From: Lichenibacterium minor
Lineage (GTDB): Bacteria > Pseudomonadota > Alphaproteobacteria > Rhizobiales > Beijerinckiaceae
Direction of reading: 5' to 3'
Length of the DNA: 64,000 nucleotides
Assembly (NCBI RefSeq): GCF_004137685.1
Contig: NZ_QYBB01000026.1
Location: 1-64,000, forward strand
In this document: piece after piece, positions 54,130 through 62,882 of the stretch
Layout: each line of letters opens with the position of its first letter
Position numbering within the stretch: the first letter of the stretch is position 1
The notes under the pieces: model-generated
The model's database searches: none
Told to the model about the DNA's origin: nothing
Seen by the model: only the letters and a program-made list of their open reading frames with translations
Position numbers and translations under genes: made by a program

Positions 54130-54891
54130 TCAAACATAGCGGACCTCGACGCCGAGCTTCTTCAGTCGGGCGCGGATCGGCTGCGGCAGGCCGCTGTCGG
54201 TGATGATCAGGTCGACTCGGGACAGCGCGAACGCCTTCGAAGGCGCTTCGAAGTCCCACTTGCTCGAATCCGCCAGCATGACGACGCGCCGCGCCATGCG
54301 GACGAGATTCCGCTTGGCGCGCGCGACGTCTTCCGATGTGTCGACGACGTCGAAGGCCTGGTCGATCCCGTGCGCGCCCAGGAAGGCTTGGTGTGCGACG
54401 AGACCGCCGACGGCCCGATCGGTGTCCGACACGATGGTCGTGACCGTGTTGGCGAACACGCGGCCGCCGATCATGTGGACGTCGAGCCCAGGCCTATACA
54501 TGATGTGCTGCGCCACGTTCATGCTGTTTGTCGCCACGACCACGTTGCTGACGGGATGCATCTGCATGGCCAACTGCAGCAACGTCGAGCCACCGTCGAA
54601 CACGATGGACTGGTTGTCGACGATCTCGGCAGCGGCCGCCTGCGCGATGCGGCGCTTGGCTTCGAAGTTCCGGCTCATGCGCTCCTCGAACGCGGCAGCG
54701 GCGGAGTCCGGCGGCAAGGCGACGGCACCGCCATGCGTCTTCATAAGCCGCTTCTTGGCCGTCAAGATCTCGAGATCGGACCGGATGGTCACCTCGGACA
54801 CCCCGAACGTCCGGGCCAACTCCTTGGTGCGGGCTTGGCCCGTCCGCTGCAATGTCATGAGGATGTTGTGACGCCGTTGATCTGCGAGCAC
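54130..54891 (-). CDS. DeoR/GlpR-family regulator of the sugar module
   Basis: The 253-residue protein has the DeoR helix-turn-helix (DQRRHNILMTLQRTG then FGVSEVTIRSDLEILTAKKR and THGGAVALPP). The effector domain has VFDGGSTLLQLAMQM, ATNSMNVAQHI, GIDQAFDV and ADSSKWDFEAPSK. The GTG at 54891 is chosen because a GGAGGT ribosome site stands five bases before it; a longer frame to 55101 would cross the operator-like repeats. It is divergent from the aldolase gene and should respond to a phosphorylated sugar made by the PfkB kinase. Confidence 0.86.
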   Translation of the reverse strand: MLADQRRHNILMTLQRTGQARTKELARTFGVSEVTIRSDLEILTAKKRLMKTHGGAVALPPDSAAAAFEERMSRNFEAKRRIAQAAAAEIVDNQSIVFDGGSTLLQLAMQMHPVSNVVVATNSMNVAQHIMYRPGLDVHMIGGRVFANTVTTIVSDTDRAVGGLVAHQAFLGAHGIDQAFDVVDTSEDVARAKRNLVRMARRVVMLADSSKWDFEAPSKAFALSRVDLIITDSGLPQPIRARLKKLGVEVRYV

Positions 54892-55017
54892 GCACACCTC
54901 CGCACAGTTGGATACAGGACCCGCCGGAGCCCCGAGGTCATCGGAAACGCGACCGCGAAGCGTGGGCTTGCCCTCCCCTCGGGTCTCCTGCGGTGGGTAT
55001 CCTGTCATAGACGAGTC

Positions 55018-55037
55018 CGAAACGAAAGAGATCGAAA
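55018..55037 (+). promoter_or_regulatory. Three CGAAA repeats, candidate DeoR operator
   Basis: CGAAA occurs at 55018, 55023 and 55033 within 20 bases (CGAAACGAAAGAGATCGAAA). The spacing is 5 and 10 bases, that is half and one helical turn. DeoR/GlpR family operators are often such short repeated TTTCG/CGAAA blocks. The site lies in the 208-base divergent gap between the DeoR gene and the aldolase gene. Confidence 0.45.
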
Positions 55038-55099
55038 CGTTGTAGCTTCCGCGGACTTGCGTTAGCTCTGGAGAGTGGAGCTGATGAGGCATAGGTGTC

Positions 55100-55900
55100 A
55101 TGAGTCTTGGAACGAAAGTGCGCTTGTCGCGCCTCTTCTCGCATCCGTCGGGGCGGTTGTTCGGCGGCGCCGTGGACCACTTCGTCGGCTACGGCAACGT
55201 GCGGGAAGGCGGCTTGGCCGATCTGCCCGATGCGCTGAAGCGGGTCATGGCGGGCAGGCCGGATTACGTCAGCATCCAGCCCGGCGCGGCGCGCCACCTT
55301 TGGGCGGACTACGCCGGCAAGGCAGCCCTGGTCATCCAGGCCGGCTGCTTCACGGCCGATGACCGCATCCGCGAGCTCATCGCCACGCCGGAGGACGCGG
55401 TGCGCTACGGCGCCGACGCGCTCGCGGTCGCCATCCCGGTCAGGGGGGCCACCGAGGGAGGCTACATCCGCTGGCTCACCGACAGCGTCAATGCTGCCGC
55501 CCGCTTCGAGATGCCGGTCATCGCCCACGTCTATCCGCGCGACGTTTCCGGCGTTCCCAAGATCGTTTTCACGCCCGACGAGATCGCTTATGCGGTGCGC
55601 ATCGGCTTCGAGGCCGGCGTCGACGTCATCAAGGTCGGCTACACGGGCGATTTCGCCTCTTTCAGGGACACGGTGGCCAGTTGCCCCATCCCGGTGGTGA
55701 TCGCGGGCGGCCCGAAGACGGAGAACCTGCTCGGCGCGCTCAGCCAGACGGCCGAAGCGTTGCGGGCGGGTGCCCGGGGCGCGGTCGTGGGACGCAACCT
55801 GTGGGGCCACGGCGACACGACGAAGGCGGCGCTGGCCTTCCGCAACGTGATCCACGACCTCATGCCTCCCGAAGAGGCGTTGAAGTCGGCCGGGCTTTGA
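55100..55900 (+). CDS. Class I aldolase of the DhnA/DeoC-like family
   Basis: The 266-residue TIM-barrel protein has GRLFGGAVDHFVGYG, ATEGGYIRWLTDSVNAA, MPVIAHVYPRD (Y145), GVDVIKVGYTGD with the Schiff-base lysine K178, and the phosphate loop IPVVIAGGPKTENLLGALSQ. This fits the DhnA group (archaeal-type fructose bisphosphate aldolase, LsrF and sulfo-sugar aldolases). With the PfkB kinase next to it, a phosphorylated ketose is the likely substrate, giving a triose phosphate. The ATG at 55100 is used; the stop is four bases before the kinase GTG. Confidence 0.85.
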   Translation: MSLGTKVRLSRLFSHPSGRLFGGAVDHFVGYGNVREGGLADLPDALKRVMAGRPDYVSIQPGAARHLWADYAGKAALVIQAGCFTADDRIRELIATPEDAVRYGADALAVAIPVRGATEGGYIRWLTDSVNAAARFEMPVIAHVYPRDVSGVPKIVFTPDEIAYAVRIGFEAGVDVIKVGYTGDFASFRDTVASCPIPVVIAGGPKTENLLGALSQTAEALRAGARGAVVGRNLWGHGDTTKAALAFRNVIHDLMPPEEALKSAGL

Positions 55901-55904
55901 ACGA

Positions 55905-56870
55905 GTGGCGCACGATCTGCAGATCCTCGGCTTTGGGGCCATCGCGGTCGACGACATCATCTACGTTGATCGCGGTCTGGACGCTGGAAAGGGCAAGGTC
56001 GTCCGCCGAGAGCAGGACCACGGCGGCAACGTCGCGACGGCGCTCGTCGCCGCGGCGAGGCTGGGCGGCCGAGCCGGCTTCATCGGTTGGTTGAGGAACC
56101 CCGACGACCGGGATCTCAGCGCCGCCGAACTGCGGCGGCACGGCGTCGACGTCGCCTTCGCGCCCTGCCGCCCGGATGCCTCGCCCATCCGCTCCACGAT
56201 CATTGTCGACCAGGACGGCAACCGCTTCATCGCCTACGATGACGACGTGCCCCAAGGGACGTCGGATGCGATGCCCGACGCGACCCTCGCGTCCGCCCGG
56301 GTGCTCCTCGTCGACGGTTACGCTGTACACGCCCTCGACGTCGTCGCGCAGGCGCGCCGCCTCGGGCTGGCCGTCGTGGCCGACGTGGAATGGAGCACTG
56401 GTGCCGCCACAGACCGGCTTCTGAGCCTCGCGGATCATCTCGTGCTGCCCATGCGCTTCGCCGAGGAGGTCACGGGCGCCCCTGGCGTGCCCGCGATGCT
56501 CGACCACCTGTGGTCCGACAGCCGGGGCGCCGTCGTGCTGACCGACGGAGGGCGAGGCGCCTATGTCAGGCAGAAGGGCGACGATACGGACTGGCACATC
56601 CCCGCGCACGCCGTAAACACGGTGGACACGACCGGTGCAGGCGATTGTTTCCACGGTGCCTACGCGGTCTGCCTCGCAGCCTCGGCGGCGCCTCTCGAGG
56701 CCGCCCTTTTCGCGAGCACGGCGTCAGCTATCGCCGTGACAGGCCGCGGCGGCCGCAAGCCGCTGCCCGATCGGGCGCAATGCCTGGCTTTGATGGCCGG
56801 TCCGGACGCGCCGGTCCCGACACCGCTCCGGCGCGCCGTCGGGGCCGGAACGAGCGGCCATCCGCGGTGA
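55905..56870 (+). CDS. PfkB-family carbohydrate kinase
   Basis: The 321-residue protein has FGAIAVDDIIYVDRG at the start, HGGNVATALVAAARLGGRAG (substrate and PfkB signature 1), and VDTTGAGDCFHGAYAV (signature 2, catalytic D247). Close group members phosphorylate ketohexoses, sulfofructose or ribose. The GTG at 55905 lies four bases after the aldolase stop, so they are coupled: kinase then aldolase makes the classical two-step sugar cleavage. The C-terminal tail beyond about residue 300 is Pro/Arg-rich and not conserved. Confidence 0.87.
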   Translation: MAHDLQILGFGAIAVDDIIYVDRGLDAGKGKVVRREQDHGGNVATALVAAARLGGRAGFIGWLRNPDDRDLSAAELRRHGVDVAFAPCRPDASPIRSTIIVDQDGNRFIAYDDDVPQGTSDAMPDATLASARVLLVDGYAVHALDVVAQARRLGLAVVADVEWSTGAATDRLLSLADHLVLPMRFAEEVTGAPGVPAMLDHLWSDSRGAVVLTDGGRGAYVRQKGDDTDWHIPAHAVNTVDTTGAGDCFHGAYAVCLAASAAPLEAALFASTASAIAVTGRGGRKPLPDRAQCLALMAGPDAPVPTPLRRAVGAGTSGHPR

Positions 56871-57001
56871 GTGCACGGCCTTTCCGCTTGGCGCGTCGCC
56901 GGACTCGGAACGGGTATTTCGAACTCTTGCGAATGCGGAAGCCCCAAACGGGACATCGAAGGCTGGGCGTCTCGGCCATTCAGCCTTTTGTCCAAACTTA
57001 A

Positions 57002-57011
57002 CAACGCGTTG
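57002..57011 (+). promoter_or_regulatory. CAACGCGTTG palindrome upstream of the sugar ABC genes
   Basis: A perfect 10-base palindrome lies in the AT-rich 280-base gap before the sugar-binding protein gene, about 140 bases ahead of its start. CG-centred palindromes of this kind are typical LacI-family sites, but no LacI gene is in the window. It could also be incidental. Confidence 0.3.
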
Positions 57012-57065
57012 CGAGTGCAAAAATTTAAAGCCTCACACCTTCGTTCTCCTTTCAGCGATTGCGGA

Positions 57066-57095
57066 TTGACAGTCTTCAAACGGTTCAGCCTACTG
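57066..57095 (+). promoter_or_regulatory. Possible sigma-70-type promoter of the sugar ABC genes
   Basis: TTGACA at 57066-57071 is a perfect -35 box. About 18 bases later CTACTG/TACTGC is a weak -10 candidate. The position, 55-85 bases before the binding-protein ATG, is right for a promoter, and no gene overlaps it. The -10 part is poor, so the end is uncertain. Confidence 0.35.
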
Positions 57096-57150
57096 CAATG
57101 AGCGTCCGACAGGATGCATCAAAGACAACAAAATTCGATAGGGAGAGACG

Positions 57151-58407
57151 ATGTCAGCTCTGACGCAGCTTCGGGCCGCGGCGGCGGCCGCAGCGATGTG
57201 GGCTCTTTGCTCCGGCGTGGCCTTCGCCCAAACGACCATCGAGTTCATACAGTGGTGGGAACCCGAGATGCTGGCGGGATCGCTGCGCCGCATCATGGAC
57301 GATTTCGAAAAAGCGAACCCCGACATCAAGGTGACGCTCGTGAGCGGCCCCTACGCCACGACGCATGACCAGATCGTGGTCGGCGCCGCGTCCGGCACGC
57401 TGAGCGACGTCGTGGGCCTTGACGGATCGTGGGTGAACGGGCTCGCCAAGCAGGGCGCCATCACGTCCCTCGACGCTCTGATGGACCAGACCCACTATGA
57501 CCGCAGCCAGATCGCCGATATCGTGAAGGTCGACGGCCACGCCGTCATGCTTCCGTTGGCCACATTCGTCTACCCGCTGTTCGTCAACCTCGACATCGCC
57601 CACCAGGCGGGCGTCGACGCGGTCCCGACCGATCGGTCCGCCTTCGCAGCCGCGGCCAAGAAGATGACCGATGCGGGGAAGAACCAGTATGGCTGGGTCC
57701 TGCCCCTGTCGCTCCAAAACCCGGGCGGCATCCAGAACGATGTCATGTCGTGGGTCTGGGCGTCGGGGCAATCCATGTTGAAGGACGGCAAACCCGATCT
57801 GGAAACGCCGGCCATCACGGATACATTCACGTTCCTCAAATCGCTGCAGGCCGCTGGCGTCATCTCGCCCGGCATCTTCGCCAAGCGCGAACAGGAGAAG
57901 GTCGAGGAGTTCGCCAACGGACGGGTCGGCATGATGATCGACTCGCTGGCCCACATCAACCTGATCCGCCAGCGCAACCCGAACCTGAAGTTCGGCATCT
58001 CCGCCATCCCGGCCGTGGACGGCTTCACGAGCAAGCGCGGGCTCCCCTACGCGGCTTGGGGGATCGGCATCGCCGACGACAGCCAGCATAAGGCGGAAGC
58101 CTGGAAGCTCGTCCAATACCTGATGAGCCCGGAGGTGAACGGCAGGCTCGTGTCGCTGGCCAACGCCTTCCCGGGCAACAAGAACGCCAAGCCGGACTTT
58201 TCGAAAACGGACCCGTTGTTCGCCGAAGCCTTCAAGATCTATCAGACCGGCTATCTGGCCAACCAGTTTACGGGGCTGCCCGTCGCCGAAGACCTCATGC
58301 GCGAGATGACTATCGAACTGCAGAAGATGTTCGACGGCCGGCAAAGCGCGCAGGCCGCCGCGGCCAACACCCAGAAGCAGTGGCTGATGGATTTCTCGAA
58401 GAACTGA
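57151..58407 (+). CDS. Sugar ABC importer binding protein (SBP_bac_1)
   Basis: The 418-residue protein has a signal peptide with cleavage near AFA-QT. Cluster 1 features are IEFIQWWEPEMLAGSLRRIM, FEKANPDIKVTLVSGPYATT, LPLATFVYPLFVNLDIAHQA and FANGRVGMMIDSLAHINLIR. It binds an oligosaccharide, sugar or polyol. The ATG at 57151 follows a GGGAGAG ribosome site. Two permease genes follow, but no ATPase gene is found in the cluster. Confidence 0.9.
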   Translation: MSALTQLRAAAAAAAMWALCSGVAFAQTTIEFIQWWEPEMLAGSLRRIMDDFEKANPDIKVTLVSGPYATTHDQIVVGAASGTLSDVVGLDGSWVNGLAKQGAITSLDALMDQTHYDRSQIADIVKVDGHAVMLPLATFVYPLFVNLDIAHQAGVDAVPTDRSAFAAAAKKMTDAGKNQYGWVLPLSLQNPGGIQNDVMSWVWASGQSMLKDGKPDLETPAITDTFTFLKSLQAAGVISPGIFAKREQEKVEEFANGRVGMMIDSLAHINLIRQRNPNLKFGISAIPAVDGFTSKRGLPYAAWGIGIADDSQHKAEAWKLVQYLMSPEVNGRLVSLANAFPGNKNAKPDFSKTDPLFAEAFKIYQTGYLANQFTGLPVAEDLMREMTIELQKMFDGRQSAQAAAANTQKQWLMDFSKN

Positions 58408-58498
58408 TGACGAGCGCCCGCCGGCCTTCCCGAGCGGGCATCGAAGCGCCCCCGATGCCGTCGCGGACCGCGATCTGCGCAAGTGGACATCCCGAGCC

Positions 58499-59437
58499 AT
58501 GACCAAGGTCCTCGATCCGTCGCTCCTCCCGCAGGCCAGCCTGTGGAGCCGCTCCTGGCTTTCCCATCGGCGCAAGCGGCAATGCGTGCCATGGCTCTAC
58601 GTCGCTCCGGCAACACTGCTCTTCACAGCATTGATGTTGTTTCCGATGGTGACCGTGCTTCGCTATTCCCTCATGGATGGTGCCATCGCGAAAAAAGACA
58701 GCAGTTTTGTCGGAATCCGGAACTATCTCGAGGTCGTCGCCGATCCCATCTTCTGGCAGGCCGCCGCTCAAACACTCTATTTCACGGTGGTGAGTGTCAT
58801 CTTCCATCTCGTCATCGGCCTCGCCTTCGCGCAGCTTTTGAACAGCGATCGCGTCGATCCAGCGATTCGAGGCGTGCTTCGCGTCCTGTTCATCCTGCCG
58901 TGGCTCTACACGGCCGTCATCATCGCCATCATCTGGCGCTTGCTCCTGGACCCGAACGGCGTCGTCAACAGCGTGTTGATGACGCTGCACATCATCGACT
59001 TCAAGGTCGAATGGTTCTCGTCTCCCGGCACGGCGCTGCAAGCCGTGACCTTCGCCAACATCTGGGCCGGCTACCCACTCTACATGGTCAGCCTTCTGGC
59101 GGCCCTGCAAGGCATTTCGAAAGAACTCTACGAGGCGGCCGAGCTCGACGGCGCGAACTCGATCCAAAGCTTCGTTCACATCACCGTGCCACAGCTCATG
59201 CCTGTGATCGTCAGCATCGCGCTGCTGGACTTCATCTGGACCCTGCAGGTCTTTCCGCTCGTGTGGATGACGACCGGGGGCGGCCCGATCCACGCCACCG
59301 AAATGCTGAGCACCTACACCTATAAGCTCGCCTTTTCTAGCTATAAGTTCTCCCTCGCTTCTGCCAGTGCGGTCCTGATCCTCGCGATGTCGATGAGCGT
59401 CACCCTGGTCTACATCAAATATCAGAAAGCGAGGTGA
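58499..59437 (+). CDS. Sugar ABC importer permease (MalF/UgpA type)
   Basis: The 312-residue permease has VAPATLLFTALMLFPMVTVL, a variable periplasmic loop and the coupling segment ISKELYEAAELDGANSIQSF. It then has VPQLMPVIVSIALLDFIWTL and WMTTGGGPIHATEML. This is the standard first permease of carbohydrate importers. Its codon use is visibly less GC-rich than the neighbouring operons. The stop overlaps the next permease GTG start. Confidence 0.9.
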   Translation: MTKVLDPSLLPQASLWSRSWLSHRRKRQCVPWLYVAPATLLFTALMLFPMVTVLRYSLMDGAIAKKDSSFVGIRNYLEVVADPIFWQAAAQTLYFTVVSVIFHLVIGLAFAQLLNSDRVDPAIRGVLRVLFILPWLYTAVIIAIIWRLLLDPNGVVNSVLMTLHIIDFKVEWFSSPGTALQAVTFANIWAGYPLYMVSLLAALQGISKELYEAAELDGANSIQSFVHITVPQLMPVIVSIALLDFIWTLQVFPLVWMTTGGGPIHATEMLSTYTYKLAFSSYKFSLASASAVLILAMSMSVTLVYIKYQKAR

Positions 59438-60288
59438 ATACCGTGATGACCCGCGCACGACGGAAGAAGAAGCTCCCGACGATCCTGACCTACCTCGGCC
59501 TGCTGGCCGGGCTGGTCTTCGCGGGATTCCCGATCCTTTGGATGGTGTTCGCCTCGGTGAAATCAAATGCCGAGATCTTTGCGCTGCCACCCAGGCTTCT
59601 GCCAGAGCATTTCACACTGATGGCCTATGGATCGATCTTCAGCGACCCCACAAAGGTCCGCTTCTTCTTGAACAGCTACTTCGTTGCCGCCATGGTCACT
59701 TTGCTCACGGTTCTGGTCGCCATCGTCACGGCATACGGACTCAGTCGGTATACGTTTCGTTTCAAGAACGCACTGAGTGTCTTCATCATCAGCACGCAGA
59801 CCGTTCCGCCGATCACTCTCATCATTCCCTATTTCGGCATGGTCGTGTCGATGAAGATCTTCAACACATATTACGCGCTGATTCTCACTTACCTGGTATT
59901 CACGCTTCCTTATGCCATTCTCCTGATGGTCGGCTACTTGAACACGATCCCGAGGGATCTCGACGAGGCCGTGAAGGTGGACGGGGGGTCCAGCTGGACG
60001 GCGCTCTGGCTGGTCATCGTGCCGCTCGCCGTGCCCGGCATCGTGGCGACGGCGGTGTATACCTTCCTGCTCGCCTGGAACGAATTCCTTTTCGCACTCA
60101 CTCTGACGAAGTCGACAGAGATGAGGACCGTGCCGATCGGGATCGAACTCCTCATGGGCCAGCATGCCTTCGAGTGGAACGAGATGATGGCGATGAGCGT
60201 CCTCGGTTCGCTGCCTCTGCTCGTGCTCTACATGATCGCGCAGCGTTGGTTCCTGGCCGGGATGATGGCCGGCTCCGTGAAAGCTTAG
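59434..60288 (+). CDS. Sugar ABC importer permease (MalG/UgpE type)
   Basis: The 284-residue permease has FAGFPILWMVFASVKSNAEI, LNSYFVAAMVTLLTVLVAIV, the coupling segment IPRDLDEAVKVDGGSSWTAL and LLAWNEFLFALTLT. The GTG at 59434 overlaps the stop of the first permease (GTGA); an ATG at 59446 is an alternative. Like its partner it is less GC-rich than the window average. The ATPase subunit must be supplied by a shared MsmK/UgpC-type protein encoded elsewhere. Confidence 0.9.
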   Translation: MNTVMTRARRKKKLPTILTYLGLLAGLVFAGFPILWMVFASVKSNAEIFALPPRLLPEHFTLMAYGSIFSDPTKVRFFLNSYFVAAMVTLLTVLVAIVTAYGLSRYTFRFKNALSVFIISTQTVPPITLIIPYFGMVVSMKIFNTYYALILTYLVFTLPYAILLMVGYLNTIPRDLDEAVKVDGGSSWTALWLVIVPLAVPGIVATAVYTFLLAWNEFLFALTLTKSTEMRTVPIGIELLMGQHAFEWNEMMAMSVLGSLPLLVLYMIAQRWFLAGMMAGSVKA

Positions 60289-60440
60289 AGTAAGTCGTGA
60301 TCAGGTGGAGCCACCCGACCGTGGGAACACGCTCCATGGCATGGGTTCAGCGGCCCGGCCGTCGCCGCGCTACGCCAACGCTCCAGGCACGGACCGGTCC
60401 GCCGCACAAAGCTCGAAGATTCGTAGAAAGGTGACTCGTC

Positions 60441-61259
60441 ATGACGATGGAATTCAAGGCCGGTTGCCAGACGTTCACCTGGGAGATGCTGGGCGCGTCT
60501 TGGACGGGCGGCGCGGACGACCTGCTGTCCGCCATCGCGGGGGCCGGCTATGCCGGCATCGAGATCACCGACACGATGATCGGCCGCTACGGGGATCGAC
60601 CGGACGAGTTCCGAAAGGCCCTCGACGCCCATGGCCTGACGCTCGTGTCCTATGCCTGCGGCAGCGAGAGCGGCTTCACGGAGCCCGACGCACTCGCCGC
60701 CGACCTCGCCATGGCTGAAGGCGCGATCAGGTTCGCAGGGGCCTTCCCGGGAGCGCTCGTCTCGTTCGGCAGTGCTACGGTCATGAGCGGGGGGCCGCGC
60801 AGAGGCAAGTTCGAAGCCGCCGCCCGGTTCTACAACGAAGCGGCGGCGCGGGGCGAGCGGGCCGGCGTGTCCGTCGCGGTGCATCCGTCCTCTCATCACG
60901 ACACGCTCCTGTTCACGCGCGAGGACTATGACACGCTGTTCGGAATGCTTGACCCCTTGGCCGTGGGCTGGGTGCCGGACACGGGCCACATCATCCGCGG
61001 CGGCCAGAATATCTTGGACACCCTCCGGCACCATCGGGACCGCATCCGCTACCTGCACCTGAAGGATGTCGATCGGGAAGGCCGATGGCAGATGCTGGGG
61101 AGCGGGGCCTGTGACGTCGCCACCGTCTTAGCGCTGGTCGCCGCCGCTCCACGGTTCAACGGATGGCTGGTCGTCGAGGAGGAGTCGGACGAGGCTGGAC
61201 GCGACCCCGCTGCCGCCGTGGCCCGTAACCGACGGACTCTTGCGACCTTCGGGATTTGA
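60441..61259 (+). CDS. Sugar phosphate isomerase/epimerase-like TIM-barrel protein
   Basis: The 272-residue protein has the AP_endonuc_2/IolE-type barrel: FKAGCQTFTWEMLGASW, YAGIEITDTMIGRYGD, SVAVHPSSHHDTLLF, VGWVPDTGHIIRGGQNILD, IRYLHLKDVD and WLVVEEESDE. The His, Asp and Glu residues in these strands are the usual metal ligands. Relatives isomerise keto sugars or dehydrate inosose. It precedes the Gfo/Idh/MocA gene by 19 bases, a pairing common in inositol and sugar routes. Confidence 0.86.
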   Translation: MTMEFKAGCQTFTWEMLGASWTGGADDLLSAIAGAGYAGIEITDTMIGRYGDRPDEFRKALDAHGLTLVSYACGSESGFTEPDALAADLAMAEGAIRFAGAFPGALVSFGSATVMSGGPRRGKFEAAARFYNEAAARGERAGVSVAVHPSSHHDTLLFTREDYDTLFGMLDPLAVGWVPDTGHIIRGGQNILDTLRHHRDRIRYLHLKDVDREGRWQMLGSGACDVATVLALVAAAPRFNGWLVVEEESDEAGRDPAAAVARNRRTLATFGI

Positions 61260-61278
61260 GCAACATCAGGGAGTGGGC

Positions 61279-62439
61279 ATGAGGATCACGGGTATCGGCG
61301 TCATCGGATGCGGGAGCATCTCACTGGCCTACATGCGCAATGCGGCGCTGTTCGGGAACATGCGGCTCGTGGCCTGCGCCGACGTGGTGCACGAGGCGGC
61401 GGAGCGCAGGGGGGCCGCGTTCGGCGTGCGGGCGCAGAGCGTGGACGCGCTGCTCGACAACGGCGACGTGGACCTCGTCCTCAACCTCACGGTCCCCGCC
61501 GCTCATGTGGAGGTGACGCTGTCGGCCCTGTCCGCCGGCAAGCACGTCTTCACCGAGAAGCCGCTCGCGACCTCGGCGGAGGACGGTCGGCGCCTTGTGG
61601 CAGAGGCCGCGGCGCGCGGATCGTTGCTCGGCTCGGCGCCGGACACGTTCCTCGGCGCGGCCGGCCGCCGCGCCCGACGTCTGATGGACGAGGGTGCGAT
61701 CGGCCGCGTCGTCACGGGAACCGCCTTCATGATGGGTCGCGGGATGGAGCACTGGCACCCCAATCCGCAGTTCTACTACCAGCCAGGCGGCGGACCCGTC
61801 TTCGACATGGGGCCTTACTACCTGACCATGCTGGTCAACCTGCTCGGCCCGGTGGCCCGCGTGGTCGCGATGACGGGCACCGGAGAGCGCGAGCGGCTCA
61901 TCACCGCGGACGGACCACTCAAGAACACGCACTTCGCGGTCGGCACGCCTACCACCGTCCTGTCGCTTCTGGAGTTTCGCGCCGGCGCGACGATCACCTT
62001 CGGCGCTTCCTGGGACGTGTTCCGTCATTCGAACCATCCCATCGAGTTGCACGGAACGAAAGGATCGCTCCGCCTCCCGGATCCCGACACGTTCGGCGGT
62101 CCCGTGTCGTTGTCCGATGGGGAGGCCGACTGGACGCACCTCGAAACGGAGCGCGACCTTTATGGCGCGCGGAATTGGCCGATCGCAGCGCCGGACCGTG
62201 CCAACTACCGCATGCTCGGCGTCGCCGACATGGTGGCCGCGATCGGAGCGGGCAGGTCTCCACGCGCGAGCGGCGACCTGGCGCTGCATGTGCTGGACGT
62301 CATGGAGGCGATCCTGCGGTCGGGTGAGAGCGGCTCCCCGGTGCGGGTCGCGAGTTCGGCCGCGCAGCCGGCGCGCCTGTCGGAGGAGGAAGCTGCGAAC
62401 CTTCTCGCTCCCGGAGCTATGGCCCGGGTATCAGCGTGA
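61279..62439 (+). CDS. Gfo/Idh/MocA-family NAD(P)-dependent oxidoreductase
   Basis: The 386-residue protein has the Rossmann start IGVIGCGSISLAYMRNAALF, the hallmark GKHVFTEKPLATSAEDGRRL and the substrate domain FYYQPGGGPVFDMGPYYLTM. Family members oxidise sugars, sugar acids or inositols. The ATG at 61279 has an AGGGAG ribosome site; a frame from 61240 would overlap the isomerase. It acts most likely in sequence with the isomerase and the SDR enzyme of the same operon. Confidence 0.9.
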   Translation: MRITGIGVIGCGSISLAYMRNAALFGNMRLVACADVVHEAAERRGAAFGVRAQSVDALLDNGDVDLVLNLTVPAAHVEVTLSALSAGKHVFTEKPLATSAEDGRRLVAEAAARGSLLGSAPDTFLGAAGRRARRLMDEGAIGRVVTGTAFMMGRGMEHWHPNPQFYYQPGGGPVFDMGPYYLTMLVNLLGPVARVVAMTGTGERERLITADGPLKNTHFAVGTPTTVLSLLEFRAGATITFGASWDVFRHSNHPIELHGTKGSLRLPDPDTFGGPVSLSDGEADWTHLETERDLYGARNWPIAAPDRANYRMLGVADMVAAIGAGRSPRASGDLALHVLDVMEAILRSGESGSPVRVASSAAQPARLSEEEAANLLAPGAMARVSA

Positions 62440-62783
62440 CGCTGCGCCTGGAGCCCGCTGCGGCTTCGGTCCGCGTAGGCGACGTCAGTGAACTGTCGGG
62501 AGCCGACGGGCCTTCAAACGACTCTCGGCGATCTCACGGTCCCGACTGCTTGGCCTTCGGGTCGATGGCGACGACGCGCCCATGCTGCACGCACTCGCCT
62601 CAATGGGGTTGGGCGCGAGCGTGCCGCGAACGACGACGCGGCGACCCCGAAGCGGCGCGCCAGAGCGCCGCTCCCGTCCCGTCCGGCGGCTCGGTGGTTC
62701 GTCGCCGCGCGGACGGGACGCGCCGACGCCGCGGTGGCCTGACGCCGGTCGCGCTGAACAAGGGCGTCTACGACGGTGCTTAA
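62436..62783 (+). pseudogene. Possible relic of an enolpyruvyl-transferase (EPSP-synthase-like) gene
   Basis: A GTG at 62436 overlaps the oxidoreductase stop (GTGA), so a coupled gene once began here. The first codons read TLRLEPAAASVRVGDV, like the opening strand of AroA-type proteins. After an apparent frame change, another phase reads LLGLRVDGDDAPMLHALASM then GLGAS. That resembles the EPSP-synthase segment ending in sdD--ml-aL--lGa. Nothing coherent follows. The assignment is weak; the sequence is certainly not an intact known gene. An alternative is a small unrelated orphan. Confidence 0.3.
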
Positions 62784-62882
62784 GGCCGGTTCGGGCAGTT
62801 CATCCGGACAGCAGCAAGCGAAGCGGCACGACGACGCCCTGGATGGGTCGCAGAACACGAAGCAGATCGAAGGAAAATCGTA

